A stretch of DNA of 64,000 bases from Myceligenerans pegani (GCF_014892515.1 NZ_JADBGR010000109.1:95001-159000), one strand, 5' to 3'; counted from the first letter of the stretch, positions 17,772-26,233 are shown. Notes: a model not told the origin generated them from the letters alone. Numbers and translations are program-made.

Positions 17772-17789
17772 CATGTTAACGCTCACACG
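17772..17789. promoter_or_regulatory. LacI-type operator of the arabinose regulon (site 3)
   Basis: CATGTTAACGCTCACACG lies immediately upstream of the araBDA operon and 41 bp from the stop of the LacI-family regulator. It shares its first 16 bases with the site at 13641, consistent with one repressor controlling both operons. Confidence 0.8.
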
Positions 17790-17829
17790 GCCCGGCGACG
17801 AAACCCGGCGACCGGTCACCGCCGCCGGG

Positions 17830-18882
17830 TCACGACCGCGGCGGGGCCGTGGACGCGCGCACCACGAGCTCCGGGGCGATCAGGGCGCCCGACGGCGACT
17901 TGCCGGCCACCGCGTCGAAGAGCAGTTCCACGCTCCGCCGGCCCAGCTCGGCGAACGGCTGGCGCACCGTGGTGAGCGGGGGGATGAACTGGTCGGCACC
18001 CTGGACGTCGTCGAACCCGACGAGCGAGACGTCCTCCGGGACGCGCAGGCCGGCCTCCCAGAACGCGCGCGCCAGGCCGAGGGCGAGCTGGTCGTTGGCG
18101 GCGAACACCGCCGTCGGGCCGTCTCCGGCCGCGATGCGCTCGGCCAGTTCGCGGCCGACGTCGTACCCGCGGCCCGCGGACCAGTCGGCCACGACCGGCT
18201 CCGGGACGGGGGCTCCGCGCTCCGTCAGGGCGGCGCGCCAGCCCGCGACGCGCTGCCGCGCGTCGAACCAGTCCTGCGGACCGGCCACGTGCAGCACCGA
18301 CTCGTGCCCCAGGTCCAGCAGGTGCCCGACGGCGAGCCCGGCGCCGACCCCCTGGTCCACCGCGAGCGGGATCGTGCGTGCCACCGCCGACTCGCGCGCC
18401 GCGATGAGCACCACCGGGATGGGCGCGTCGAACGCGTCGACGGCGCGGCCGACGTCGTCCTGCGGCGCGATGACGACGACGCCCTCGACCGCCTGGCTCA
18501 TGAAGTGCTCCAGGACGTGGTCCACGGACTCGGCGTCGTACGACCCGATGGTGGCCACCGACGTGAACCAGCCCTGTTCCCGCGCCGCCTCCTCGACGGC
18601 GACCAGGGTGCTGGTCGGCCCGTAGAGCACCGAGGAGGTGGTGATCACCCCGAGCGTCGCCGAGCGCGCCGTGACGAGCGCCCGCGCCGCGACGTTGCGC
18701 CGGTACCCGAGCTCCCGTATCGCCTGGACCACCCGCTCCCGGGTCTCGGGCGCGACCCGGGGGCTGCCGTTCAGCACGCGGGACACGGTCTGGTGGGAGA
18801 CACCGGCCCGGGCGGCGACGTCGGCCATGGCAGGCCGACGCGGGGATCGTCCGTTTCCGGATCCGTTCGAGGACGATTCCAT
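17830..18882 (-). CDS. LacI-family repressor of the arabinose regulon
   Basis: DNA-binding repressor of about 350 aa. The helix-turn-helix is near the N-terminus (MADVAARAGVSHQTVSRVLNG), followed by a periplasmic-binding-protein-like effector domain (about 75-345; TLGVITTSS, VFAANDQLALGLARAF, VSLVGFDDVQGADQFIPPLTTVRQP). It is adjacent to, and codirectional with, araBDA. Three matching palindromes upstream of araB, the importer and a GH43 gene are its probable targets; L-arabinose or an arabinan-derived sugar is the probable inducer. The function is analogous to GntR/LacI-type AraR, but the symbol is withheld because sequence cannot prove it. The start is uncertain: ATG 18882 leaves 18 residues before the HTH, and ATG 18957 is also open. 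Confidence 0.88.
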   Translation of the reverse strand: MESSSNGSGNGRSPRRPAMADVAARAGVSHQTVSRVLNGSPRVAPETRERVVQAIRELGYRRNVAARALVTARSATLGVITTSSVLYGPTSTLVAVEEAAREQGWFTSVATIGSYDAESVDHVLEHFMSQAVEGVVVIAPQDDVGRAVDAFDAPIPVVLIAARESAVARTIPLAVDQGVGAGLAVGHLLDLGHESVLHVAGPQDWFDARQRVAGWRAALTERGAPVPEPVVADWSAGRGYDVGRELAERIAAGDGPTAVFAANDQLALGLARAFWEAGLRVPEDVSLVGFDDVQGADQFIPPLTTVRQPFAELGRRSVELLFDAVAGKSPSGALIAPELVVRASTAPPRS

Positions 18883-18987
18883 GGCGTGGCCGTCCGGTGC
18901 GGGTGGTTCGACTGTCACGCACCCGATCATGACCGATTTCCGGAGCGATGCCTGCATGGCGTCCGGTTTGCGTCATTATGTAGCCCC

Positions 18988-20355
18988 ATGAGGATCCTGC
19001 TGACCGCCGGAAGGCTGCTCATCGCCCACTGGCCGGCGCTGCTCGCCCTCGGGTTCGCCGGCGTCGCGCTGCGGGGCGCGGCGTTCTGGGGCGCGCTCGA
19101 GGTCAGCGAGTGGAACGCGCTCGTGGCGCAGATCGTGCTGCTGGCGCTGCCGCTCGGGCTGCTCCTGCCGGTCATCGCGATGCTGCGCGTCTGCTACCCG
19201 TCGCTGGGCAATCTGACCCGACCGCGGCCGGCAGGCGCCCCGCCCGGCGTCCTCGGCGCGCCGTCGGGCGGCAGGACGTTCCGGCCGGGCGCCCCGGTGG
19301 CGCCGCACGCACCCGGGAACCCGTCGTCGTACGCGGCGGACGTGCCCGAGCGCCGCGAGCAGCCGCTGGCCGACGTCGCGCTGGCCGTGCTGATCCCGTT
19401 CCTCGCCGTGTACGCGATCGAGGGCACGATGGACGCCGACCACGCCCAGTACCTGAACGACGTCGCCGCCGACGAGCTGTTCGGCACGGACATGTTCACG
19501 CCCGGGGGGATCGACTTCGCCTCCCGCCTCGGCCTGTGGACCGGGTGGACGCTCGTCGGGGTGGTGCTGGGCGCGATCGTGCTGCGCTGGCTGCTCGGCC
19601 TGCTCGACCGCAAGGTGCACTTCCTCGGCCTCACCCTGCTCGGCGCGGCCGTGGAGGTGTTCTGGAGCGTCCAGGCCGCCTACGACCTGGAGTCGCTCGG
19701 CAGGGGCCTGCTGGTCGCGCTCCAGGACCGGGCGCTCGTGCACTGGTCGGTGGGGACGTACACCGCCGCGACGGAGACCGCGCAGGGCGCGGCCGTGGCG
19801 GAGGCGGGGGCGGCGGCCGTCGACGGGCTGATCACGGTGGTCGAGTCGCTCGACGTGGTGATCGTCGCACCGCTCGCGTGGCTCGCGATCGGCACCGTCG
19901 TGCTCGGGCGCCGGCTGATGGCGCCGCCGTCCACGGAGCATCGCTGGCTCGACCAGATGACCATGCCGGGCTGGTTGCGGAAGGTGCTCGAGGCGGTGAC
20001 CCAGGAACTGCGGGAGCGCTTCTCGGCGCTCGTGCAGGGGCTGAGGATGATCAAGCGGGGCGGCATCGGCGCGATGCTCGTCTTCTGCCTGGCCTACCTG
20101 GTGGTGATGCGTGCGCCGGTGGCGGTGGGCTGGGCGGTACGGGCGATCACGGGGCCGGTGGAGACGGATCTGTGGCTGCTCGTCATCTCGCCGTGGGAGG
20201 AGGCGGCCGGGATCGCGATCTCGCTGGCCCTCGCCGGCGCGCTGATCGCGGCGACGGTGGACACGATGGTCGGGCGGGGGATGACGGTCGCGGGTGAGCC
20301 GGAGAAGGACGGCGGCGAGGAGGGCGCGATCCCGGGAACGTTCGTCGCGTCGTAG
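18988..20355 (+). CDS. Polytopic membrane protein of unknown function
   Basis: Integral membrane protein of 455 aa, family not recognised. Hydrophobic segments near residues 5-30, 42-68, 125-150, 185-205, 285-310, 360-385 and 410-435 alternate with a Pro/Gly-rich loop (about 75-115) and an amphipathic stretch (325-360). It diverges from the ara repressor. Only 105 bp separate it from the repressor start, including a TANNNT-like -10 (TTATGT, 18976-18981) 6 nt before ATG 18988, so the mRNA is probably leaderless. Downstream is a tandem repeat and then proC. Composition is like its neighbours. No transporter or enzyme motif was seen. Confidence 0.75.
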   Translation: MRILLTAGRLLIAHWPALLALGFAGVALRGAAFWGALEVSEWNALVAQIVLLALPLGLLLPVIAMLRVCYPSLGNLTRPRPAGAPPGVLGAPSGGRTFRPGAPVAPHAPGNPSSYAADVPERREQPLADVALAVLIPFLAVYAIEGTMDADHAQYLNDVAADELFGTDMFTPGGIDFASRLGLWTGWTLVGVVLGAIVLRWLLGLLDRKVHFLGLTLLGAAVEVFWSVQAAYDLESLGRGLLVALQDRALVHWSVGTYTAATETAQGAAVAEAGAAAVDGLITVVESLDVVIVAPLAWLAIGTVVLGRRLMAPPSTEHRWLDQMTMPGWLRKVLEAVTQELRERFSALVQGLRMIKRGGIGAMLVFCLAYLVVMRAPVAVGWAVRAITGPVETDLWLLVISPWEEAAGIAISLALAGALIAATVDTMVGRGMTVAGEPEKDGGEEGAIPGTFVAS

Positions 20356-20358
20356 GGG

Positions 20359-20525
20359 GTGGCAGCGAGGCCGTGGCTCGTTGCCGCCGCGCTGTCGCTC
20401 GTGGCAGCGGCTGTGGGGTCGTTGGCGCCAGGCTGTGGCTCGTGCCGGCAGGGCTGTGGCTCGTGGCAGCGAGGCTCAGGGCTCGTTGCTGCGAGGGCGC
20501 GGCACGTTCCTGCGAGGATGTCCGC
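20359..20525. repeat. Eight degenerate 21-bp tandem repeats upstream of proC
   Basis: About eight head-to-tail units of 20-22 bp run from just after the membrane-protein stop to the proC start codon. Typical units are GTGGCAGCGAGGCTGTGGC and GTTGCTGCGAGGGCGCGGC, most ending in CTC. The last unit supplies the GCGAGGA before the proC ATG. The period equals two helical turns or seven codons. Confidence 0.7.
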
Positions 20526-21341
20526 ATGACCGAACGCGTGGCGATCCTGGGAACCGGGAACATGGGCGAGGCAGTCCTCGCGGGGGCGATCGGGGCGGGC
20601 TGGTCGCCGGGCGAGATCGTCGCGACGGTGCGTGCCACGGCGCAGGGCGAGGCCCGGGGAGCGTCGCTCCGCGACCGCCACGGCGTCGCCACCACCACGG
20701 ACAACGCCGCGGCGGCGACGGACGCCGGACTCGTGGTCGTCGCCGTCAAGCCCAAGGACGTGCCCGCGGTGCTCGACGAGATCGCGCCCGCGCTGGCGGA
20801 CGCCGCCGTCGTGGTGAGCGTCGCCGCGGGCGTCACCACGGCGGCGATGGAGGCCCGCCTGCGGCCCGGCACGCCGGTGGTCCGCACGATGCCGAACACG
20901 CCGGCGCAGATCGGCGCGGGGATCACCGCCGTCGCGCCGGGGGCGGCAGCGGACGACTCCCATCTCACGCTGGTCGAGCGCTTCCTCGCGGGGACGGGCG
21001 ACGTGGTCCGGGTCGCCGAGAAGGACCTCGACGCGGTGACCGCGCTGTCCGGTGGGGGGCCGGCGTACGTGTTCCTCGTGATCGACGCGCTGGCCGAGGC
21101 CGGCGTGCACGCGGGCCTGAAGCGCGACGTCGCGGCGCGGCTCGCCCGGCAGACCGTGCTCGGGGCGGCCCGGCTGACGGTGGAGACCGGCGAGCACCCG
21201 GCGATCCTGCGCGAACGGGTGACGTCGCCGGCGGGCACCACCGCGGCGGGTCTCCGTGTGCTGGAGGACCGGGCGGTCCGGGCGGCCTTCCTGGCCGCGG
21301 TCGAGGCTGCCCGCGCGCGCTCGGCGGAACTGGGCGCCTGA
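20526..21341 (+). CDS. proC: Pyrroline-5-carboxylate reductase
   Basis: Cytoplasmic NAD(P)H enzyme of 271 aa that makes L-proline from 1-pyrroline-5-carboxylate; length is normal. The dinucleotide-binding start VAILGTGNMGEAVLAG is followed by VVVAVKPKDV, VVRTMPNTPAQIG and the family signature around ALSGGGPAYVFLVIDALAEAG. The C-terminal helical part contains QTVLGAARL and LRERVTSPAGTT. ATG 20526 is chosen because the Rossmann strand begins at residue 5 and GAGGA lies 11 nt upstream. The frame stays open through the upstream 21-bp repeats, but that part is compositional and not protein-like. It is a single gene; the following gap to 21595 shows no hairpin. Confidence 0.96.
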   Translation: MTERVAILGTGNMGEAVLAGAIGAGWSPGEIVATVRATAQGEARGASLRDRHGVATTTDNAAAATDAGLVVVAVKPKDVPAVLDEIAPALADAAVVVSVAAGVTTAAMEARLRPGTPVVRTMPNTPAQIGAGITAVAPGAAADDSHLTLVERFLAGTGDVVRVAEKDLDAVTALSGGGPAYVFLVIDALAEAGVHAGLKRDVAARLARQTVLGAARLTVETGEHPAILRERVTSPAGTTAAGLRVLEDRAVRAAFLAAVEAARARSAELGA

Positions 21342-21594
21342 TCCGTCCCTAGGCAGTCCACTTCGCCTCTCTCGCTCGGGAGGCCATCCCCTTCGCTCCC
21401 GTTCGGATTCCGGCGCCCTCGACCACCGGACCTCGAGCTGATACGTGCGACTCGCGGCTCGACCACTTCAGGTCCGCCGCTCGGCAGCGTCCATCTCGTT
21501 CGACCTGCAGTTCGGCGGTGCGCGGTGACCTCGCCGCGGCCAAACGATGGGCGCGTGCCAATAAGTCCGTTGTGTCTCGGTACGATCTGGGGCC

Positions 21595-22485
21595 ATGAAG
21601 CACGCCCGCAATGCCGCGCCCGGTCTGCTGGGGGTGGCCCAGAACCTCTTCGCGTCGCTCGGCACGACGGGCAAGGTGATCTCCGGGACCCTCGCCGCGG
21701 TGGTCGCGGCCACACCGTTCGGCGCCTGGAACGCGGTGGCGGACGACGCGATCCCGCTCGCGGCCGACGCGACCGTCGAGGTGGGGCCGTACGAGGTGGT
21801 GATCGAGAAGGTCGTGTCGACCAAGACCCTCGGTGACGTCCAGCCGCTCGACCCGGCCGACAAGCTGCTCGTCGTGGTCGCCGAGGTCACGAACACGTCC
21901 GACGTCCCGGCACACGCCCATCAGCTCGCCGACATCGTTCCCGCGCCGGTCGGCGCCGGCGTCGTCGACACCGAGAGCCGGCCCGTGCCCGACGATGCGG
22001 AGCCCGGCGATCGGCCCCTGCCGAATCGCTACAACATCGCCGACGCCGGCGAGCTCGACGTGATCAACCCCGGCGTGACGTACCGGGTCGCCCTCGTGTG
22101 GAACCAGGACGGGGACGCCGCCCCCGAGACCGTACGCGTCGACCTCGCCGGACTGCACTGGATCGAGGAGGGGTTCGCGGGTCTCGACGACGAGTACTGG
22201 CTCCCGACCGACGAGGTCACCCACAGCGGCATGTTCGACGTCGAACCGCCGAAGTCCCAGGCAGGCAACGGTAGTGGGTCCGGAGGCGACGGCGGCGGGG
22301 CCGACGCGGGCGAGGGCGACACGGGTGGGGCCGAGGCCAGCGGTGGGACCGACACGGGTGGCGGGGCCGACGATGGCGCCGGGACAGGCACCGGCGCCGG
22401 CGCAGGTGATGGCGCCGGGGCGGGTACCGGCGACGACGCCGGGGCCGGCGGGACGGCGTCCGGATCCGCGGAGTCCGGCGCATGA
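21595..22485 (+). CDS. Membrane-anchored protein with DUF4352-like domain (first of three linked genes)
   Basis: 296-aa protein of unknown function. A hydrophobic segment (about 25-50) is a probable signal anchor. An extracytoplasmic beta domain (about 55-215) has KLLVVVAEVTNTSD, a pattern like the DUF4352/immunoprotective fold. Residues about 220-296 are a low-complexity Gly/Ala/Asp/Thr tail that could span the cell wall. It starts a three-gene cluster: the stop overlaps the next start by 4 nt. A TACGAT -10 (21581-21586) 8 nt before ATG 21595 suggests a leaderless mRNA. The domain resemblance is from pattern only. Confidence 0.7.
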   Translation: MKHARNAAPGLLGVAQNLFASLGTTGKVISGTLAAVVAATPFGAWNAVADDAIPLAADATVEVGPYEVVIEKVVSTKTLGDVQPLDPADKLLVVVAEVTNTSDVPAHAHQLADIVPAPVGAGVVDTESRPVPDDAEPGDRPLPNRYNIADAGELDVINPGVTYRVALVWNQDGDAAPETVRVDLAGLHWIEEGFAGLDDEYWLPTDEVTHSGMFDVEPPKSQAGNGSGSGGDGGGADAGEGDTGGAEASGGTDTGGGADDGAGTGTGAGAGDGAGAGTGDDAGAGGTASGSAESGA

Positions 22486-23099
22486 GCCGCCGCGGATTCT
22501 CCTGGCGCACCATGCTCTTCGCCCCGATCGCGATCGGGGCGGCGACCTGGTTCGTCACGCAGGTGCCGCAGGACACGAGCGTCGACCGGCCGTTCGAGAT
22601 CGAGGGCGCCGTCGGTGAGACCGTGCGCCTCGACTACGCCGACCTCGCCGTGACCGACGTCCGGGTCGCGCAGCGGATCGACGGCGAAGGAGGCGCGCAG
22701 GCCGGCGGCGTGTTCGTCGTGGTCGACGCCGTCTGGGAGGCCGCCGACCGGACGCTCTCCATCGGCGGCGCCGAACTCGTCGACGCCCAGGAGCGCACCC
22801 ATGCCGCGACGAGCCGATCGGGCTGCGCGACGGCCACGACCGCCGTGCCGGCATACGGGCAGCGCATCACGTACTGCTTCGACGTCGTGCCCGACGCGCT
22901 CGACGGGGCACAGGTCCGCCTCGGGCGCGGCGGCGACGGCGAGGACGGCGCGTTCCAGCGGCGGGACGCCGTCGCCGTGGTGGATCTCGGGCTCGACCGG
23001 GCAAGTCTGGAGGAGGCGAGCGCCGACGAGACCCCGCTGTGGATCGACGCGCCGGCTCCGGTCGTCGAGGCGGGCCCCGGCGGAGAGGAGAACGCATGA
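22482..23099 (+). CDS. Single-pass membrane protein of unknown function (second of three)
   Basis: 205-aa protein with a short basic start, one transmembrane helix (about 10-28) and an outside beta-rich domain (35-165). Strands such as GGVFVVVDAVWEAAD and RITYCFDVVP resemble the preceding gene product. Two Cys (in SGCAT and ITYCF) could form a disulphide. The tail is acidic. It overlaps both neighbours by 4 nt, so all three proteins are made in step and may form a complex. No enzyme motif is visible. Confidence 0.7.
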   Translation: MSRRGFSWRTMLFAPIAIGAATWFVTQVPQDTSVDRPFEIEGAVGETVRLDYADLAVTDVRVAQRIDGEGGAQAGGVFVVVDAVWEAADRTLSIGGAELVDAQERTHAATSRSGCATATTAVPAYGQRITYCFDVVPDALDGAQVRLGRGGDGEDGAFQRRDAVAVVDLGLDRASLEEASADETPLWIDAPAPVVEAGPGGEENA

Positions 23100-23734
23100 C
23101 CGCCGTCGTCGACGTGCGCGAGCGGGGATGGTGGCGACGCAACGCGATCTGGCTGGCGGTCCTGCCGCTGATGGTCGCGGCGGCCGCCGCCGCGTGGTCG
23201 TTCCGCCTCATGAACCTGTGGTGGCCCACCGAGCTCGTCGAGCGGGTCGACAGCGTCGGCGCGGGCGAGACGGCGCATTTCGTCGGCGACTACTACGACC
23301 TGGGGCTCACCGATCCGGCGCTCGCGAACACCTGGGTGACCCGCGAGGTGGACGTCCGGGTGCTCGACGTTCGTGAGGTCGACGGTCTCCCCCAGTCGGT
23401 GCTGGCGGAGATCGACAGGATTCCCGACGGCGCGGCGGCGTGGCGGGTCGAGCTGGAACTGACCGCGGAGCCGGGCACCGACCTGGGCCTGTGCCAGGTG
23501 ATGCTCGTGACGTCCGACGGGACGCGGTACGGCGAGGCCAGCAAGGCGGGCACGCGGCCCGACCCACTGGGGCAGGGCAACCCGTGCATGCCGCCCGACT
23601 CGATGGACTCGATCGCCCCGGAGGCGGGGACCTGGCAGGTATCGACCGTGCTGCTCACCCGGGCCGGCGACACCCCCGACGAGATCTGGTTCTCCTTCGG
23701 GAACCCGCACTACGTCACGCTCGACGTGCCCTGA
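23096..23734 (+). CDS. Single-pass membrane protein of unknown function (third of three)
   Basis: 212-aa protein: cytoplasmic start with GWWRRN, one transmembrane helix (about 16-38), then an extracytoplasmic domain of about 170 residues. The domain has two Cys (GLCQVML and NPCMPPDS), an acidic loop GDYYDLGL and a C-terminal strand PHYVTLDVP. The architecture repeats that of the two upstream genes, but sequence similarity is weak. ATG 23096 overlaps the previous stop (ATGA) and has GAGAGGAG upstream. Last gene of the cluster; a run of 22-bp repeats follows before the convergent gene. Confidence 0.7.
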   Translation: MTAVVDVRERGWWRRNAIWLAVLPLMVAAAAAAWSFRLMNLWWPTELVERVDSVGAGETAHFVGDYYDLGLTDPALANTWVTREVDVRVLDVREVDGLPQSVLAEIDRIPDGAAAWRVELELTAEPGTDLGLCQVMLVTSDGTRYGEASKAGTRPDPLGQGNPCMPPDSMDSIAPEAGTWQVSTVLLTRAGDTPDEIWFSFGNPHYVTLDVP

Positions 23735-23800
23735 CGGCCCGGAGAGACGTTCCTCGCGCCGATCGACGGACGTTCGCCGGGTGCCACCCGCGGGGCCCTG

Positions 23801-23877
23801 GGTCCGGCCGGACCGGACCGCAAGGTCCCGGCCGGACCGGATCACGAGGTCCCGGACACCGGATCACGAGGTCCCGG
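23801..23877. repeat. Palindrome and 22-bp-spaced direct repeats between convergent genes
   Basis: GGTCCGGCCGGACC (23801-23814) is a perfect palindrome. CCGGATCACGAGGTCCCGG is repeated exactly at 23837-23855 and 23859-23877, with a degenerate copy at 23813-23831. GGACC/GGTCC pairing between units can form hairpins, so this may serve as a bidirectional terminator. Confidence 0.65.
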
Positions 23878-23881
23878 GCGG

Positions 23882-24529
23882 TCAGAGCGGGAACGCGCGG
23901 TAGAACTCCTTGATCACGTCGGCGGGGCCCGTCGCCTGGAGCACGGCGGTGCCGTTGCGCCAGGTCATGGTGCGCTGCCCGCCGTCGGCCGGCGTCAGCG
24001 CGTACCGGCCCACGACGTCGTCGCCCACCTTCACGTCGCCCGACTCCTTGGCCTTCCCGGCCGCCTCGGTCAGCGCGTCCGCCGAGGTGGTGGCCCCGTC
24101 GGCGTTCGGCCACTGGGTCGCGGTGACGACCACCCGCAGGTCTCCGCCGTCCGTGTACGTGGCCTTCCATCCCTCCGTGGCGTCGGACTCGTCGGCGGCA
24201 TCGGTCTCGGCCATGTCCGTCAGTGCGAACTGCAGGACCGAGGACGGGAGGGCCTCCTGGAAGGCCGTCTCGCCGCCGGGCCGCTGCATCGGCTTGATCG
24301 TGGGCGTCGGAGGGGACGCCGTGACCGTGACGGTCGGCACCGGATCGGGCTCCTCGGCGTGCAGGAAGCCCGGCCAGACGAGCCCGGAGAAGGCCAGGAG
24401 GGACACGAGCACCAGCAGTGCGAGCACGCCCACCACGATGCGCCGGCGGCGGTAGACCGCCGCGGACCGGGGGACCCGGGCCTGCGGGTGGTGCGCCCGC
24501 CCGCCCGATCCCGCGCGCTCGTGGGTCAT
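23882..24529 (-). CDS. Membrane-anchored hypothetical protein next to radA
   Basis: 215-aa protein, family not recognised. Basic cytoplasmic start, one transmembrane helix (about 32-54), a Pro/Thr-rich linker (60-80) and an outside alpha/beta domain (90-215) with TEGWKATYTDGGDLRVVVTA and TMTWRNGTAVLQATG. The domain reads like a sensor or cargo-type fold with no catalytic motif. GAGGAGAGG lies just before ATG 24529. It is divergent from radA with a gap of 160 bp. Conservation of such a gene beside radA-disA is plausible but cannot be tested here. Confidence 0.7.
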   Translation of the reverse strand: MTHERAGSGGRAHHPQARVPRSAAVYRRRRIVVGVLALLVLVSLLAFSGLVWPGFLHAEEPDPVPTVTVTASPPTPTIKPMQRPGGETAFQEALPSSVLQFALTDMAETDAADESDATEGWKATYTDGGDLRVVVTATQWPNADGATTSADALTEAAGKAKESGDVKVGDDVVGRYALTPADGGQRTMTWRNGTAVLQATGPADVIKEFYRAFPL

Positions 24530-24689
24530 TTTCCTCTCCTCGGGTGAGACGTCCCGCCGGTCTTCGGCGGCGTTACGAACCCTATGACGGGTGACCGACA
24601 CGCGCTCGCAGGCGCGCGGTTGCGGGCGCGCGGTTGCCCCGGGCCGTGCCTCGGCGTCGATGTCGGTCACCCCCGGTAGCGTTCCTTGC

Positions 24690-26126
24690 GTGGCGACGAC
24701 GACTACCAAGCGGACCAGGCCCGCGTACGCGTGCACCGAATGCGGCTGGACCACCGTGAAGTGGGTCGGCCGCTGCGGGGAGTGCCAGGCCTGGGGCACC
24801 GTGACGGACTCCGCCCCGGCCCAGGCGGGGCCCCGCACCACGGCGGTCGCGCCGACCCGCTCCGCCGCCCGGCCGATCGCGGAGATCGACGTCGAGGCCG
24901 CCCGCGCCACCCCGACGGGGGTAGGCGAACTCGACCGGGTGCTCGGCGGCGGTCTCGTCCCGGGCGCCGTGGTGCTGCTCGCCGGCGAGCCCGGCGTCGG
25001 CAAGTCGACTCTGCTGCTCGCCGTGGCGAGCAACTTCGCCACCGGCGCCACCGATGCCGTGCGTGACCCGGCCGGCACGTCGCCCGGCCGGGTCGGCGAG
25101 TCCCGCACGGTGCTGTACGTGACCGGCGAGGAGTCGGCGGGTCAGGTGCGGCTCCGCGCCGAGCGGATCGGGGCGCTCGCCCCGAGCCTGCTGCTCGCTT
25201 CCGAGACCGACCTGGCCACGGTGCTCGGGCACGTCGCGGCCGCCGAGCCCGATCTGCTCATCGTCGACAGCGTGCAGACGATCGCGTCGGCGGAGGTCGA
25301 CGGCGCCCCGGGCGGGACGACGCAGGTCCGCGAGGTCGCCGCGGCGCTCATCGCCGCCGCGAAGGAGCGCGGCGTCCCCGTGGTGCTGGTGGGCCACGTG
25401 ACGAAGGACGGCACGATCGCGGGCCCGCGCACGCTGGAGCACCTGGTCGACGTCGTCTGCCAGTTCGAGGGGGACCGGCACTCCCGGCTCCGCATGGTGC
25501 GCGCGGTGAAGAACCGGTACGGCCCCACCGACGAGGTCGGCTGCTTCGACCTGTCGGAGCACGGGATCGAGGGGCTACCGGACCCGTCCGGGCTGTTCCT
25601 CTCGCACACGGCCGCCGCCGCGCCCGGGAGCTGCGTCACCGTGACGCTCGAGGGGCGCCGGCCGCTCGCCGTCGAGCTCCAGTCGCTCGTGGCGCCGAGT
25701 CCGCTGGCCAACCCGCGCCGCGCCACCAGCGGCGTCGACTCCAGCCGCCTCGCGATGATCCTCGCCGTGCTGCACCGGCACGCCGGGCTCCGGGTCGCCG
25801 ACCAGGACGTCTATGTCTCGACGGTGGGCGGTGCGCGGGTCACCGAGCCGGCGGCGGACCTGGCGGCGGCGCTCGCCCTGGTGTCCGCCCGGACCGAGGA
25901 GCCGTTGCCGCCCGCCACGATCGCCGTCGGCGAGGTCGGGCTCGCCGGGGACATCCGGCCGGTCACCGGGCTCGAGCGGCGGCTCGGCGAGGTCGCGCGG
26001 CTGGGCTACCGGCGCGCCGTCGTCCCGGCCGGGACGGGCGTCGCCGCACCGGAGGGGATGGAACTGCTGGAAGCGCAGCACATCCGCGAGGCGATGACCC
26101 TGGCGCGGGCTGCGGGCGATCGGTAG
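24690..26126 (+). CDS. radA: DNA repair protein RadA
   Basis: RecA-like branch-migration ATPase of 478 aa used in recombinational repair. A C4 zinc finger (C15, C18, C29, C32) opens the protein. The Walker A GEPGVGKST is residues 99-107, Walker B is around LLIVDSVQTI, the RadA-specific KNRYG motif begins at K274, and the C-terminal Lon-protease-like domain (about 300-470) ends in GVAAPEGMELLEAQHI. GTG 24690 is chosen: the zinc finger begins shortly after, and TAGCGT (24677-24682) 7 nt upstream marks a leaderless promoter. An upstream in-frame codon at 24591 would add a non-conserved Arg-rich stretch. It is followed by disA, a conserved actinobacterial and firmicute pairing. Confidence 0.96.
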   Translation: MATTTTKRTRPAYACTECGWTTVKWVGRCGECQAWGTVTDSAPAQAGPRTTAVAPTRSAARPIAEIDVEAARATPTGVGELDRVLGGGLVPGAVVLLAGEPGVGKSTLLLAVASNFATGATDAVRDPAGTSPGRVGESRTVLYVTGEESAGQVRLRAERIGALAPSLLLASETDLATVLGHVAAAEPDLLIVDSVQTIASAEVDGAPGGTTQVREVAAALIAAAKERGVPVVLVGHVTKDGTIAGPRTLEHLVDVVCQFEGDRHSRLRMVRAVKNRYGPTDEVGCFDLSEHGIEGLPDPSGLFLSHTAAAAPGSCVTVTLEGRRPLAVELQSLVAPSPLANPRRATSGVDSSRLAMILAVLHRHAGLRVADQDVYVSTVGGARVTEPAADLAAALALVSARTEEPLPPATIAVGEVGLAGDIRPVTGLERRLGEVARLGYRRAVVPAGTGVAAPEGMELLEAQHIREAMTLARAAGDR

Positions 26127-26233
26127 GGTGAAAAATGTATTCATCCTCCTCGTCAGGGGTGTTCATCGAGCCGTTCACGTCACGGCTTTGAAACAATCGG
26201 CTGCCGAGGCAACACACGACGTAGGATTTCTCC

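Noticed and set aside
16420-18987. Extension of the membrane protein at 18988 back through araB and the LacI gene
   Set aside because: The upstream residues are antisense to araB and the repressor. A leaderless promoter sits just before ATG 18988.
20373-20525. Coding extension of proC through the tandem repeats
   Set aside because: The translated repeats have no similarity to ProC and ATG 20526 gives the standard N-terminus with a good ribosome-binding site.
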